Below are positions 1 through 8,897 of a stretch of 64,000 bases of DNA, in pieces. The DNA is from Saccharibacter sp. EH611. GTDB lineage: Bacteria > Pseudomonadota > Alphaproteobacteria > Acetobacterales > Acetobacteraceae. Location of the stretch: positions 268,585 through 332,584 of the forward strand of contig NZ_WVHP01000002.1 in assembly GCF_009834765.1 (NCBI RefSeq). The letters are read 5' to 3'. Every line of letters starts with the position of its first letter. Positions within the stretch are counted from its first letter, which is position 1. The position numbers were made by a program, and so were the translations under genes. Under the pieces are notes generated by a model that saw only the letters and a list, made by a program, of their open reading frames with translations, did no database searches and had not been told where the DNA came from.

Positions 1-2
1 TT

Positions 3-389
3 GGTGGAACGCCGGGTGCTGATCGGCTCGTCATTCGCCTGCAGCCTAATGAAGGGTTTGGCCTGTCCATCAATGTTAAAAATCCTTCTGCTGCAGGCTT
101 TGGCTTACAGCGCACGGCTTTAGATGGTCGCTTTGCTCCTGCTGACGGTTCGCTTATCCCTGATTCCTACGAGCGCCTGATGCTTGATGCTGTTCGCGGC
201 TATCCAGCCCTCTTCATCCGTCGTGATGAGGTTGAAGCCGCATGGGCTTGGGTAGAACCAACACTCAATGCTTGGGCTGCTGATAAGGCTCCGATGGGGC
301 ATTATGCTGCGGGCTCCTACGGCCCAGAGCAAGCACGTCAATTCACCGCTCAAACCGGTGATCAGTGGCATGAAGATATGGCAGATTAA
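3..389 (+). CDS. zwf: glucose-6-phosphate 1-dehydrogenase, C-terminal part (partial at window start)
   Basis: The open frame enters from the left edge and ends at a TAA at 387-389. The visible 128 residues match the C-terminal end of glucose-6-phosphate dehydrogenase. They include the strand LVIRLQPNEG, the YERLMLDAVRG helix, the FIRRDEVEAAWAWVEP segment and the closing YAAGSYGPEQA motif. The enzyme oxidises glucose-6-phosphate to 6-phosphogluconolactone with NAD(P)+, the entry step of the pentose phosphate pathway. The NAD(P)-binding and catalytic parts lie outside the window. A strong hairpin follows 15 bases after the stop, so this is probably the last gene of its transcript. Confidence 0.93.
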   Translation, partial: GGTPGADRLVIRLQPNEGFGLSINVKNPSAAGFGLQRTALDGRFAPADGSLIPDSYERLMLDAVRGYPALFIRRDEVEAAWAWVEPTLNAWAADKAPMGHYAAGSYGPEQARQFTAQTGDQWHEDMAD

Positions 390-404
390 TACTCTCCCTC
401 AAAC

Positions 405-437
405 GTGCAGCTCTTAGAGATCCTTTAAGGGCTGCAC
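405..437 (+). terminator. strong stem-loop after zwf
   Basis: A 15-bp stem (GTGCAGC plus eight further pairs, two or three of them G-U) closes on a three-base loop at 420-422. It lies 15 bases after the zwf stop. No clear U-run follows, so it may be a terminator, a 3'-end stabiliser or a transcript-processing site. Confidence 0.5.
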
Positions 438-440
438 GCC

Positions 441-938
441 ATGCCCTTTGTCTGCGCTATGCTTTGTAAGGATCTGTTTTACTTGACTGAACAACGCCCT
501 TCTCGCTTTGCTTTTTTAAAGCAACTTCGTAAACCTCGTTCATTAAAACAGCACCTCATTCGGCGCTTAATTGTCGTTGTACCCGTTTTCCTTTTGATGA
601 TCGTCATCACTCGAAGTGGCTGGCTTGATAATGCTTATGATCGTTTTACCTTTGGTAAACTGAGCTGGTACGATAATACGGCTCTTGTCGAACATCTACG
701 TACGGTCATCACCAACCAAGGGCTAACATCACTTCCACGCAATTGTCTGGTTTTTATTGTGAATGGTGACGCGTCAGTCAATACACCTCATATGGAAGTC
801 CTTGGTCGGCAAGGCCATGGATGCCCAGGTGATAAACCCACAGCCAATATGCTCTTTTCTTTACAGATTGATCGCGCGCAGCACTCTATTTTGACAGATG
901 CTGGTTCTCCTGGAAGCTTCCATCCTCTTACCCCTTAA
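441..938 (+). CDS. small membrane-anchored protein of unknown function
   Basis: I do not recognise this protein. It is up to 165 residues long, with a basic N-terminal stretch. One hydrophobic segment follows at about residues 42-60 (LIVVVPVFLLMIVI). The rest is a roughly 100-residue soluble part containing two or three cysteines, probably periplasmic. The start is uncertain: ATG at 441 lies only three bases after the zwf hairpin, and ATG at 459 or TTG at 483 (preceded by AAGGA at 467-471) are alternatives. It sits alone between zwf and rnpB. The single-pass topology is an inference from hydrophobicity; no catalytic motif is visible. Confidence 0.6.
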   Translation: MPFVCAMLCKDLFYLTEQRPSRFAFLKQLRKPRSLKQHLIRRLIVVVPVFLLMIVITRSGWLDNAYDRFTFGKLSWYDNTALVEHLRTVITNQGLTSLPRNCLVFIVNGDASVNTPHMEVLGRQGHGCPGDKPTANMLFSLQIDRAQHSILTDAGSPGSFHPLTP

Positions 939-968
939 AAAATCGCACGATATTTCCTCTTCTCAGGG

Positions 969-999
969 TTGACCTTCTTTGCGTTCCAACGCAGTTTAC
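969..999 (+). promoter_or_regulatory. candidate promoter of rnpB
   Basis: A TTGACC hexamer at 969-974 is followed at about 19 bases by a weak -10-like sequence (GTTTAC, 994-999). The mature RNA would start just downstream at 1004. The -35 is good; the -10 is poor, as is common in alphaproteobacteria. Confidence 0.4.
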
Positions 1000-1003
1000 G
1001 CGC

Positions 1004-1394
<391 letters not shown>

Positions 1395-1626
1395 TTTATA
1401 GCTCCGCATAAAGAGACAATAAAGAAGCGTATTACATAGCACTCTACTCTTATTGTTCGCCATTTCTCTTTTTTTAAAAGCCATTTGATACGTATTCTCT
1501 TATTTGCAGCAATGAGCGACATCTTTCGTCTTAGTCACGAAAATCCTTGTTTTTAGTTACATGTATAGATTTTGTTCACTATGCAGTAACCAATCGCCCT
1601 TTTCTGCCATTCTCTACGATAATGCT

Positions 1627-1656
1627 TTGACGTCCCATAAAATCCCATGCTATCCC
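1627..1656 (+). promoter_or_regulatory. candidate dcw-cluster promoter upstream of mraZ
   Basis: TTGACG at 1627-1632 and TATCCC at 1651-1656 are spaced by 18 bases, about 80 bases before the mraZ start. All three MraZ boxes lie between or on these hexamers, so MraZ bound there would block RNA polymerase. The -35 is good and the -10 is weak. The roughly 230 bases between the end of rnpB and this site hold no gene or motif that I recognise. Confidence 0.5.
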
Positions 1657-1657
1657 A
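1633..1657 (-). promoter_or_regulatory. three MraZ boxes (direct repeats, 10-bp period)
   Basis: TCCCA occurs at 1633-1637, 1643-1647 and 1653-1657; on the minus strand this reads TGGGA three times with exact 5-base spacers. This is the direct-repeat form and spacing described for MraZ operators in Escherichia coli (TGGGN repeats, 5-nt spacer). The position directly upstream of mraZ supports autoregulation of the whole dcw cluster. Confidence 0.8.
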
Positions 1658-1737
1658 TATCTATACGGTAAAGTTCAGTAATCCTTGGACGAGCACGATT
1701 TTGCTCACCTCTGATGAGACGGGAGGCATTTCAAATT

Positions 1738-2217
1738 ATGACTATGTTTCTCGGCACTCATCCAAGCCGCATTGACAGCAAAGGCCGCCTCTCAATCCCC
1801 GCACCCTTTCGTGCCGTCTTGAAGCAACACAATGCTGATGAAGATGCGAGCGTTATCTTACGTCCTTCACATTTACATGCCTGCGTTGAAGGGTGGACAG
1901 CTGATACTTTTGCAACATTGTCTGAATCCCTTATGAAGCATGACCCGTTTTCCAGCGAGTTTGAGGATCTCTCCGTCAGTCTTTATGCCGATGCATACCC
2001 GGTTAGCTGCGATCCAGAAGGGCGGATTAGCCTTCCCAAAAGCTTGAAACAACACGCCTCCTTAGCTGGTGCTATTATGTTTATGGGGTTGGGACGAATT
2101 TTTCAAATATGGTCCTCTGAAGCCGCTGAAAAACGGCGTGAGGATGCTCGCAAGCGTTCTAAAGAAATTGGGCAGCTTTCCCCCTCTCCCCTCAAAAAGA
2201 AGCCCGCGGATGAATGA
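1738..2217 (+). CDS. mraZ: MraZ transcriptional regulator
   Basis: MraZ is a ring-forming DNA-binding protein of the SpoVT-AbrB fold that regulates its own dcw operon. The 159 residues hold two AbrB-like halves, each with its signature: [18 protein letters not shown] near the N-terminus and [17 protein letters not shown] near residue 90. The C-terminal tail is basic and proline-rich. ATG at 1738 is chosen because GGGAGG at 1721-1726 lies 11 bases before it; ATG at 1744 is an alternative. A longer frame from 1714 would place the ribosome site inside the gene. The 3' end overlaps rsmH by eight bases. Three matching boxes lie upstream. Confidence 0.94.
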   Translation: MTMFLGTHPSRIDSKGRLSIPAPFRAVLKQHNADEDASVILRPSHLHACVEGWTADTFATLSESLMKHDPFSSEFEDLSVSLYADAYPVSCDPEGRISLPKSLKQHASLAGAIMFMGLGRIFQIWSSEAAEKRREDARKRSKEIGQLSPSPLKKKPADE

Positions 2218-3187
2218 CACTCAGCACATGACCTCTACACATCCTTCCTCTCAAGGTCATTTCCCTGTCATGCTGCCGGAAGTTCTGGAGAGTTTGCAGC
2301 TCCGTGATGGTGCTACCTATCTTGACGGAACATTTGGCGGTGGTGGCTATAGCCGCGCAATGCTTGATGCCAAGGACTGCATCGTTCACGCTATTGACCG
2401 TGATCCAGATGCGATTTCGCGCGGACAGCCTCTCGTTAAAGCAGCACAAGGCCGCCTTCACCTCCACAGAGGGGCCTTTAGCGCTATGGAGCAGCTTGTA
2501 GGCTCGGTCGCTCCCTTTGACGGTATTGTGTTGGATCTTGGGGTGTCTTCCTTCCAGCTTGACCAAGGCGAACGAGGGTTTTCCTTCCGCCATGATGGGC
2601 TTCTTGATATGCGTATGAGCGCAGAAGGCCCTAGTGCAGCTGACCTCGTCAATAACGAGGCAGAACAAAAGATCGCTGATATTCTTTATTATTATGGAGA
2701 AGAGCGTCGCTCTCGTCGTATTGCCCGCGCCATTGTCAATGAACGCGCACGCACCCCTATTGAAACGACGGGACATCTTGCAGAGCTCATCCGTAGTTCT
2801 ATCCCGCGTGAACGGCCTAATTTTGATCCAGCGACCCGCAGCTTCCAAGCCCTACGCATTGCTGTCAATGATGAGCTGGGAGAACTTGAGCGCGTCCTTA
2901 TGGCAGCCCCCAACCTGCTCGCTCCGGGGGGCGTTTTCGTCGTCGTGACCTTCCATTCATTGGAAGACCGCATGGTAAAACGCGCTATGGCCCGTTTGAG
3001 CGGCCGCACAAGCGGCCCTTCACGTCATGCTCCTGCCTCACTTCATCAGAAGCAGCGCGCCCCATTTGAACTCCTTCACACCCGCCCCTTGTCCCCAAGC
3101 AAAGACGAGCTCCGCCTTAATACGCGTTCGCGAAGTGCTCGTTTGCGTGCTCTGCGCCGGCTTTCTTCTTCTGGAGAAGTTTCATGA
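2210..3187 (+). CDS. rsmH: 16S rRNA (cytosine(1402)-N(4))-methyltransferase RsmH
   Basis: This protein methylates N4 of C1402 in the decoding site of 16S rRNA with S-adenosylmethionine. It is 325 residues long. The SAM-binding motif [14 protein letters not shown] lies near residue 38. The family motifs [31 protein letters not shown] and the C-terminal [14 protein letters not shown] are all present. ATG at 2210 is chosen because it overlaps the mraZ stop by eight bases and gives the usual family length. A frame extending further left has no family similarity. ftsL overlaps the end by four bases (ATGA), which suggests translational coupling. Confidence 0.95.
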   Translation: MNDTQHMTSTHPSSQGHFPVMLPEVLESLQLRDGATYLDGTFGGGGYSRAMLDAKDCIVHAIDRDPDAISRGQPLVKAAQGRLHLHRGAFSAMEQLVGSVAPFDGIVLDLGVSSFQLDQGERGFSFRHDGLLDMRMSAEGPSAADLVNNEAEQKIADILYYYGEERRSRRIARAIVNERARTPIETTGHLAELIRSSIPRERPNFDPATRSFQALRIAVNDELGELERVLMAAPNLLAPGGVFVVVTFHSLEDRMVKRAMARLSGRTSGPSRHAPASLHQKQRAPFELLHTRPLSPSKDELRLNTRSRSARLRALRRLSSSGEVS

Positions 3188-3921
3188 TCCGTCCTGCTAC
3201 CTTATTCTGCGCACTCATTGCTGCTGGCGCTGGGCTTTTCCTTTACGCAAAGAAGCACGATACTCTCGTCCTTGATCAGCACATCACTCAAACTGTGCAA
3301 GAGACGCGCCGTGTGCAGGGACAGACAGCTATGTTGCGCACGCAATGGGCCCTGCTCAATCAACCCGATCGCCTCAGTACTTTGTCAAAACGGATCCTTC
3401 CTCACCTCCGCATGGTTGAGCCTGCACAATTTGTCAGACAAGAAAAGCTCGCTGAACGTTTGCCTGCTATTAGCACTAAGGACGTTGCAGCTACGCCTAC
3501 CCATACAGACGTTGCACGGCCAACGTTGGCAGCCCTGCGCCCTGCGCCTGATATGCCTGTCAACGCGCCTACACGTCCTGAGCGACATCACCGCACCGCT
3601 CATGCCGACGCGGTTTCTGCGCCTTCGCATAGCTCTTCCCATGCAGCACGTGGTAATTCTTCGCTTGAACGTAAATTAGCATTGCTTAATGCGGAGGATC
3701 AGACCTCTATGCCGCATCGCCATCATCATAGCGACCATGGAGCCACATCGGACAAAGACGGACATACTCACACGTCTCGTGCATCCTCTTCTGAGACGTT
3801 GGCAGAAACCGTTGCATGGCATCCTCAATCGACCCATCGTAGCTCTTCATCTCATCGGGAGAGTTCCCATACTGCCTCTTCGTCAGACGCTCTACCACCT
3901 CCCGTTCCATTCTCAAATTAG
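3184..3921 (+). CDS. ftsL: FtsL-like cell division protein with long His/Ser-rich tail
   Basis: The position between rsmH and ftsI and the topology identify this as FtsL, a bitopic divisome protein that works with FtsB and FtsQ. A short cytoplasmic start is followed by a transmembrane helix (residues about 5-21, [16 protein letters not shown]) and a coiled-coil-like stretch to about residue 75. The motif [14 protein letters not shown] is typical of alphaproteobacterial FtsL. At 245 residues it is about twice the usual length. The extra part, from residue 80 on, is low-complexity, rich in His, Ser, Thr and Pro with HHH clusters. It overlaps the rsmH stop by ATGA. The core call is firm; the tail is of unknown role. 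Confidence 0.85.
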   Translation: MIRPATLFCALIAAGAGLFLYAKKHDTLVLDQHITQTVQETRRVQGQTAMLRTQWALLNQPDRLSTLSKRILPHLRMVEPAQFVRQEKLAERLPAISTKDVAATPTHTDVARPTLAALRPAPDMPVNAPTRPERHHRTAHADAVSAPSHSSSHAARGNSSLERKLALLNAEDQTSMPHRHHHSDHGATSDKDGHTHTSRASSSETLAETVAWHPQSTHRSSSSHRESSHTASSSDALPPPVPFSN

Positions 3922-3941
3922 CGACAACTTACCTTCATACT

Positions 3942-3965
3942 CTCTCTAACGACAATGTTAGAGAG
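3942..3965 (+). repeat. 9-bp perfect inverted repeat between ftsL and ftsI
   Basis: CTCTCTAAC at 3942-3950 and GTTAGAGAG at 3957-3965 pair perfectly around a six-base loop. It is the only hairpin of this quality inside the dcw cluster before ftsZ. No U-run follows, so an intrinsic terminator is unlikely; an mRNA processing or stabilising element, or a protein site, is possible. Confidence 0.55.
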
Positions 3966-3997
3966 CACCCGCTGACCACCTTGCAGAATGCAGCACG

Positions 3998-5977
3998 ATG
4001 ACGGAAAAAGAGCCCTCTCCATCGGCAAAGAAGCCGACGAATGACCAGCCCGATACCTCCTCAGGGCAACACCCTACCAAAGGCTCTAAACACTTTTCTA
4101 AAGTGAACGCATTACGACGTTTTTTCTCTCTCCGTTATTGGAATGAACGCCGCCAGAAGGTCAGCTGGATAGAGCGTTGCCAAAACCGTCTTGTCTATGT
4201 TGGAATGGGCTTTCTAGTTATTTACGGTGCCGTAACGCTTAAAGCGCTCATGGCGACCGTCCTCGCTCCTATGGCTCCCCTTCCCGGCCAAATTACATCC
4301 ACATTACCGGAAATCCCAAAGCCAGACCCTCAAGCCCTCATGAGTGGCGGTTTCGAGCTTCCCAATATACGACGTGCTACAATTACAGACCGTAACGGGC
4401 AAGCATTGGCCATTTCTCTGCCTGTTGTGCAAGTCTATGCCAACCCGATGGAGATTATCAGCCCAGAAGAAGCTGTCGCCAAACTTCATCACGTTCTCCC
4501 CGGTATTGATCAAGAAGATCTCATCAAACGCCTTAAGAAAAAAAAGCAGTTCGTTTACCTTGCTCATAACCTCTCTCCGACCCAAGAATTAGCGATTAAT
4601 AATCTTGGTATTCCCGGAATTTATTTTGAAACAGGAGAACGCCGTCATTACCCATTGGGACGTATTGCTGCGCAAATTATGGGCGGTGTTGATCTTGATA
4701 ATCACGGAATTGCAGGGGTTGAACGTTATTTTGATAAACGACTAAGCTCTGACCGCACCCCTCTTCGCCTTTCCATTGATGCCCGTGTTCAAGCAGCTAT
4801 GCGTGATGAGCTGGATGAGGCCAAACGCAAATTCCAAGCCATCGGCGCATGCGCCATTTTGATGGATATTCACTCTGGTGAAGTCATCGCAATGGTCAGT
4901 CTTCCCGATTTTGATGCCAATGATTTTGGTCATGCCCCCTCAGACGCTCGCTTTAATAGAGCTGTTACGGGAATGTATGAGCCGGGCTCCACGTTTAAAC
5001 TACAGACGGCTGCTATGGCCTTGCAGCTTGGTGTTGCCCATCCGTGGGATCGTTTCTCGACAACGCCTATCCATGTTGGCCGCTTTAAAATTTCGGATCT
5101 CAAAAGCGATCATTTTGCTCCTTGGCTCCCTCTCACCTCAGTCATGGCGTTTTCTTCCAACCCAGCCTCTGCTCATATTGCGCTGGATGTTGGTGCAACA
5201 CGGCAGCAAGAATGGCTTAAAAATATGGGCTTCTTCGACCGCGTGCCGATTGAACTCCCTGAAGCAGGGCGGCCCATTATTCCATCACGAAAAAACTGGG
5301 GCCTCACTACGATTATGACCGTCGGTTTCGGTCATGGTATTGCAGAGTCTCCGTTGGCAATTGTGCGCGGAACAGCGGCAACAGGAAATGGAGGGTATTT
5401 AGTCACGCCTACGCTCGTTGCTCATAATCATGACAATGATGATGTCGTCATGTCTGACACACAAGTTCCGCATCTTTTGTCAGAGAAAACATCCGACACA
5501 TTACGGCGTATTTTGCGCTTAGTCGTGACAAAAGGTATCGGGAAACGTGCTGAGAGCCCTGGCTATTTCGTGGGAGGCAAAACCGGCACGGCTGAGAAAA
5601 TTAGTGACCGCGGAACCTACCTTAAGCATGTCAACATCACAGCCTTTACGGGCATGTTCCCCATGAATGCGCCACGTTATGCACTCTATGTCATGCTAGA
5701 TGCCCCACATCCCACGGCTGAAACACATGGTTGGACGACAGCTGGCTGGATTGCAGCACCGCTCTTCTCCAATATTGTGACACGTACAGCGCCTATGCTC
5801 GGCCTCTTCCCTCCAGACCCAAGCCGTAATGCTCAGGTCGAGGCCTCTTTAGAGATTCCTCTTATCCCTCCCATCCCGCCTGGGGTTCGGCCATTGGGGC
5901 CTGGGAATGACCCTGGGGCACCTCCGCCTTCACTGCTGCGCACGCACCATGCTGTAAGATCCTCCCACGGCCATTAA
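3998..5977 (+). CDS. ftsI: peptidoglycan D,D-transpeptidase FtsI (PBP3)
   Basis: FtsI is the septum-specific transpeptidase that cross-links new peptidoglycan at the division site. Its 659 residues begin with an unusually long, charged cytoplasmic tail of about 65 residues. A transmembrane helix follows at about residues 68-90, then a PBP dimerisation domain and the transpeptidase domain. All three active-site motifs are visible: STFK with nucleophile Ser331, SSN at 386-388 and KTGT at 528-531. The C-terminus carries a proline-rich stretch. ATG at 3998 fits, but the ribosome site is weak. A gap of 76 bases holding a hairpin separates it from ftsL. murE follows after 11 bases. Confidence 0.95.
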   Translation: MTEKEPSPSAKKPTNDQPDTSSGQHPTKGSKHFSKVNALRRFFSLRYWNERRQKVSWIERCQNRLVYVGMGFLVIYGAVTLKALMATVLAPMAPLPGQITSTLPEIPKPDPQALMSGGFELPNIRRATITDRNGQALAISLPVVQVYANPMEIISPEEAVAKLHHVLPGIDQEDLIKRLKKKKQFVYLAHNLSPTQELAINNLGIPGIYFETGERRHYPLGRIAAQIMGGVDLDNHGIAGVERYFDKRLSSDRTPLRLSIDARVQAAMRDELDEAKRKFQAIGACAILMDIHSGEVIAMVSLPDFDANDFGHAPSDARFNRAVTGMYEPGSTFKLQTAAMALQLGVAHPWDRFSTTPIHVGRFKISDLKSDHFAPWLPLTSVMAFSSNPASAHIALDVGATRQQEWLKNMGFFDRVPIELPEAGRPIIPSRKNWGLTTIMTVGFGHGIAESPLAIVRGTAATGNGGYLVTPTLVAHNHDNDDVVMSDTQVPHLLSEKTSDTLRRILRLVVTKGIGKRAESPGYFVGGKTGTAEKISDRGTYLKHVNITAFTGMFPMNAPRYALYVMLDAPHPTAETHGWTTAGWIAAPLFSNIVTRTAPMLGLFPPDPSRNAQVEASLEIPLIPPIPPGVRPLGPGNDPGAPPPSLLRTHHAVRSSHGH

Positions 5978-5988
5978 GGCGCTCTACC

Positions 5989-7479
5989 ATGCTTCTTTCT
6001 ACACTCCTCTCACGCTACGGCATCACTGCTTCACTGGCTGAAGACCTCACAATTAAAGCTGTAACAGCCGATAGTCGTCATGTAAGCCCTGATAGCCTTT
6101 TTGTGGCAATCCGTGGACAGAATCATGATGGTGCAAAATTCATCCCACTCGCGATCACCTCAGGCGCCACCGCCATCGTGACCATGCATGACAACCACAG
6201 CCCTTCTATCGGAATGCATTGGGAGGGAGAGCGTAAAGCCATCATCATCCGCGTACATAATCCTGCCCATTTCCTTGCACAGGCAGCAGCTTGGTTTGCA
6301 GCTCCATTGCCAGAACACATTGTCGCGGTGACCGGAACCAACGGAAAAAGCAGCACTGTCGATTTTCTCCGCCAGCTTTGGCAGCTCCGCGGCACAGCAG
6401 CGGCAAGCCTTGGAACCCTCGGGGTTATCACGCAAGCAGACATCCCTCCGATGCCAGCGATGACGACCCCCGACGCCGTTGCGCTTGCCTCCACGCTCTC
6501 CACACTTCAACGCAGCCATGTCACCCATGTTGCTTTGGAGGCCTCGTCTCACGGATTGCATCAGCATCGCCTTGATGGTCTGTCTCTCACCGCTGCCGGG
6601 TTTTCCAACCTTACGCGAGATCATCTTGACTATCACGAAACGATTGAAGCCTATCGTGATGCTAAGCTTCGTCTGTTTCGTGACCTTCTGCCGCCGGGTA
6701 ATATTGCCGTTATTAATGCGGATATGGATCCCGATACCTATAGCGCTCTAACACAGACTGCCCATCAGTGTGGCCATATCCTCCGCGATATTGGAATAAA
6801 CGCAACAACCCTACGTCTGCTAGAAGCCCAGCCAACGCCACAAGGACATATTATTCGCGTTGCTCTTCATGGCGAGCCTTTACCCGATATTACGCTCCCC
6901 TTCCCCGGGCGCTTCCAAGTGGATAACGCCCTCATGGCCGCCGCACTATGTTGGGAAGAAGATGCTGAGGCGCCTGCTGTGCTCGCTCTGCTCTCACAGT
7001 TGCGCAGCGTGCCGGGACGGTGCGAGCGCGTCGCAGACCTTCCCAATGGCGCAGCCGCCTATGTGGATTATGCCCATACCCCTGATGCCCTTGAGCATGT
7101 TTTGCTCAGCCTTCGCCCTCATACACGCGGCAAACTCCATGTTATTTTCGGCGCAGGAGGCGACCGTGACAGTGGCAAACGCCCACTGATGGGCCAAATC
7201 GCCGGCCATATTGCCGACCGCATCACCATCACCGATGACAATCCGCGCTCAGAAGACCCGGCCACCATTCGCGCCGCTATTCGTGCTACTTGCCCTCATG
7301 CCCAAGAGATTGGAGACCGTCGGGCCGCTATTGAAGACGGGCTTAAACGCCTAGGCCCCGGTGATATTCTCCTCATCGCTGGCAAAGGCCATGAAACAGG
7401 GCAGGTTATTGGATCAACAACCTATCCTTTTGATGACCGCGCCCTCACACGTTCACTCGCTGAGAAAGTCTCTTTATGA
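5989..7479 (+). CDS. murE: UDP-MurNAc-L-Ala-D-Glu:meso-diaminopimelate ligase
   Basis: MurE adds the third stem-peptide residue to UDP-MurNAc-dipeptide, using ATP. Its 496 residues are normal for the family. The N-terminal uridine-binding domain has TADSRHVSPDSLFVAI. The Mur-ligase P-loop GTNGKSSTVDF is near residue 116. The motif DDNPRSEDP, in the C-terminal domain, is the signature of enzymes that use meso-diaminopimelate rather than lysine. The last codons overlap murF (ATGA at 7476-7479), so the two are likely translated together. Confidence 0.97.
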   Translation: MLLSTLLSRYGITASLAEDLTIKAVTADSRHVSPDSLFVAIRGQNHDGAKFIPLAITSGATAIVTMHDNHSPSIGMHWEGERKAIIIRVHNPAHFLAQAAAWFAAPLPEHIVAVTGTNGKSSTVDFLRQLWQLRGTAAASLGTLGVITQADIPPMPAMTTPDAVALASTLSTLQRSHVTHVALEASSHGLHQHRLDGLSLTAAGFSNLTRDHLDYHETIEAYRDAKLRLFRDLLPPGNIAVINADMDPDTYSALTQTAHQCGHILRDIGINATTLRLLEAQPTPQGHIIRVALHGEPLPDITLPFPGRFQVDNALMAAALCWEEDAEAPAVLALLSQLRSVPGRCERVADLPNGAAAYVDYAHTPDALEHVLLSLRPHTRGKLHVIFGAGGDRDSGKRPLMGQIAGHIADRITITDDNPRSEDPATIRAAIRATCPHAQEIGDRRAAIEDGLKRLGPGDILLIAGKGHETGQVIGSTTYPFDDRALTRSLAEKVSL

Positions 7480-8897
7480 CCCAGACACTGCCTTTATGGA
7501 CACGCTCTGAACTCTGCGAGGCCACGCATGGCAGCCTTAGCGCAGATGTCACAGTACAGAGCGTTTGCATTGATACACGTCAGCTCGAGCCCGGCGCTCT
7601 CTTTATCGCTCTTCAGGGAGATCATTCCGATGGACATCGCTTCATCCAGAATGCTCTTTCACAAGGAGCAGCCTGCGTGATGGTGCATGACCGCCAAGCC
7701 GTCATAGACGCTGGCCTAATGGATGACCCTCGCCTTCTCTTCGTTGATAACACAATGAAAGGACTTGAAGCGCTCGGTCATTTTGCGCGAAAACGTTTCA
7801 ACGGTAAAGCCATTGCCATTACCGGAAGCGTTGGCAAGACCACCACGAAAACCATGCTTTTCCAAGCGCTTCAACCTTATGGGAAAACGCATGCTTCTGT
7901 TGCTTCTTACAACAACCATTGGGGCGTACCTTTAACGCTTGCCCGCCTCCCTCGTGATGCCGATTTTTGTATTAGTGAAGTCGGTATGAACCATCCGGGG
8001 GAAATTGCACCGCTGGCAGAGCAAATTCGCCCTGATATTGCTCTCATCACCACCATTGGGACGGCCCATCTTGGCCATATGGGCAGTATTGAGGCCATCG
8101 CACGCGAAAAGGCTACGCTCTTTCAAGCGCTCATCCCACCCGATGGCCATGCAATCGCGCTGGAGGGAACGCCCTGCCTATCTCTTGTGGCCGCTGAAGT
8201 GCCCCATGATTGCTCTTTTTGGACAATCGGCACCTCCCATGCTGCCACCGTGCGTATTGATGCGCTGCAATGCCACGGTCAGGGCAGCCATTTCCATCTG
8301 CACACTCCCACAGGGGATACGGATGTATCACTCTCCGCCCCAGGGCAACATCTCGCGCAAAATGCAGCTCTCGCCCTAGGGGCCGTCAGTGCGTTAGGGC
8401 TTCTTCCTCAAGCTGCTGCTTCTGCTCTCGTTTCTTACAAACCTGAAGCAGGGCGGGGGCTCAAGTGCCTTTTACCCGGCAACGTCACTCTTATTGATGA
8501 AAGCTACAACGCCTCTGGCCCAAGCATGCGCGCAGCTTTGGCAACGCTTGCTCTTCTACCAGCCTCGCGCCGCATTGCAGCGCTTGGAGATATGCGTGAG
8601 CTTGGCGAATTTTCCGATGATGAGCATCGCGCCCTCACCGCACCGATCATGGCTGCCAGCGCTCTCACCTTTTGTTGCGGCCCGCATATGAAATCCTTGT
8701 ACGACTCCCTTCCCCAAAGTCTTCGAGGAGGGTATGCACCCGATGCTACTCAACTTGCCCCGCTTGTTCAGGCCGCTGTACGCTCTGGCGATGTGTTGCT
8801 GGTTAAAGGCAGCCTTGGCAGTCGTATGCGTGACCTTATCGTTCTCCTTAACGCCCACCCTTCCGTGCAGGAAGCCTCTTCTTCGGTCTCTCCCTAA
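7476..8897 (+). CDS. murF: UDP-MurNAc-tripeptide:D-Ala-D-Ala ligase
   Basis: MurF adds D-alanyl-D-alanine to complete UDP-MurNAc-pentapeptide. The protein has 473 residues. It shows the N-terminal substrate domain (VCIDTRQLEPGALFIALQG), the ATP-binding loop GSVGKTTTKTM near residue 117, the NNHWGVPLTLARLP motif and the YNASGPSMRAAL segment of the central domain. It overlaps murE by four bases, and its stop shares a base with the mraY start at 8897. Both overlaps fit one polycistronic message. Confidence 0.97.
   Translation: MTQTLPLWTRSELCEATHGSLSADVTVQSVCIDTRQLEPGALFIALQGDHSDGHRFIQNALSQGAACVMVHDRQAVIDAGLMDDPRLLFVDNTMKGLEALGHFARKRFNGKAIAITGSVGKTTTKTMLFQALQPYGKTHASVASYNNHWGVPLTLARLPRDADFCISEVGMNHPGEIAPLAEQIRPDIALITTIGTAHLGHMGSIEAIAREKATLFQALIPPDGHAIALEGTPCLSLVAAEVPHDCSFWTIGTSHAATVRIDALQCHGQGSHFHLHTPTGDTDVSLSAPGQHLAQNAALALGAVSALGLLPQAAASALVSYKPEAGRGLKCLLPGNVTLIDESYNASGPSMRAALATLALLPASRRIAALGDMRELGEFSDDEHRALTAPIMAASALTFCCGPHMKSLYDSLPQSLRGGYAPDATQLAPLVQAAVRSGDVLLVKGSLGSRMRDLIVLLNAHPSVQEASSSVSP

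Noticed and set aside
2192..2848. 218-codon open frame antisense to rsmH
   Set aside because: It mirrors a well-conserved gene, has no ribosome site and no recognisable motif; a codon-bias shadow.
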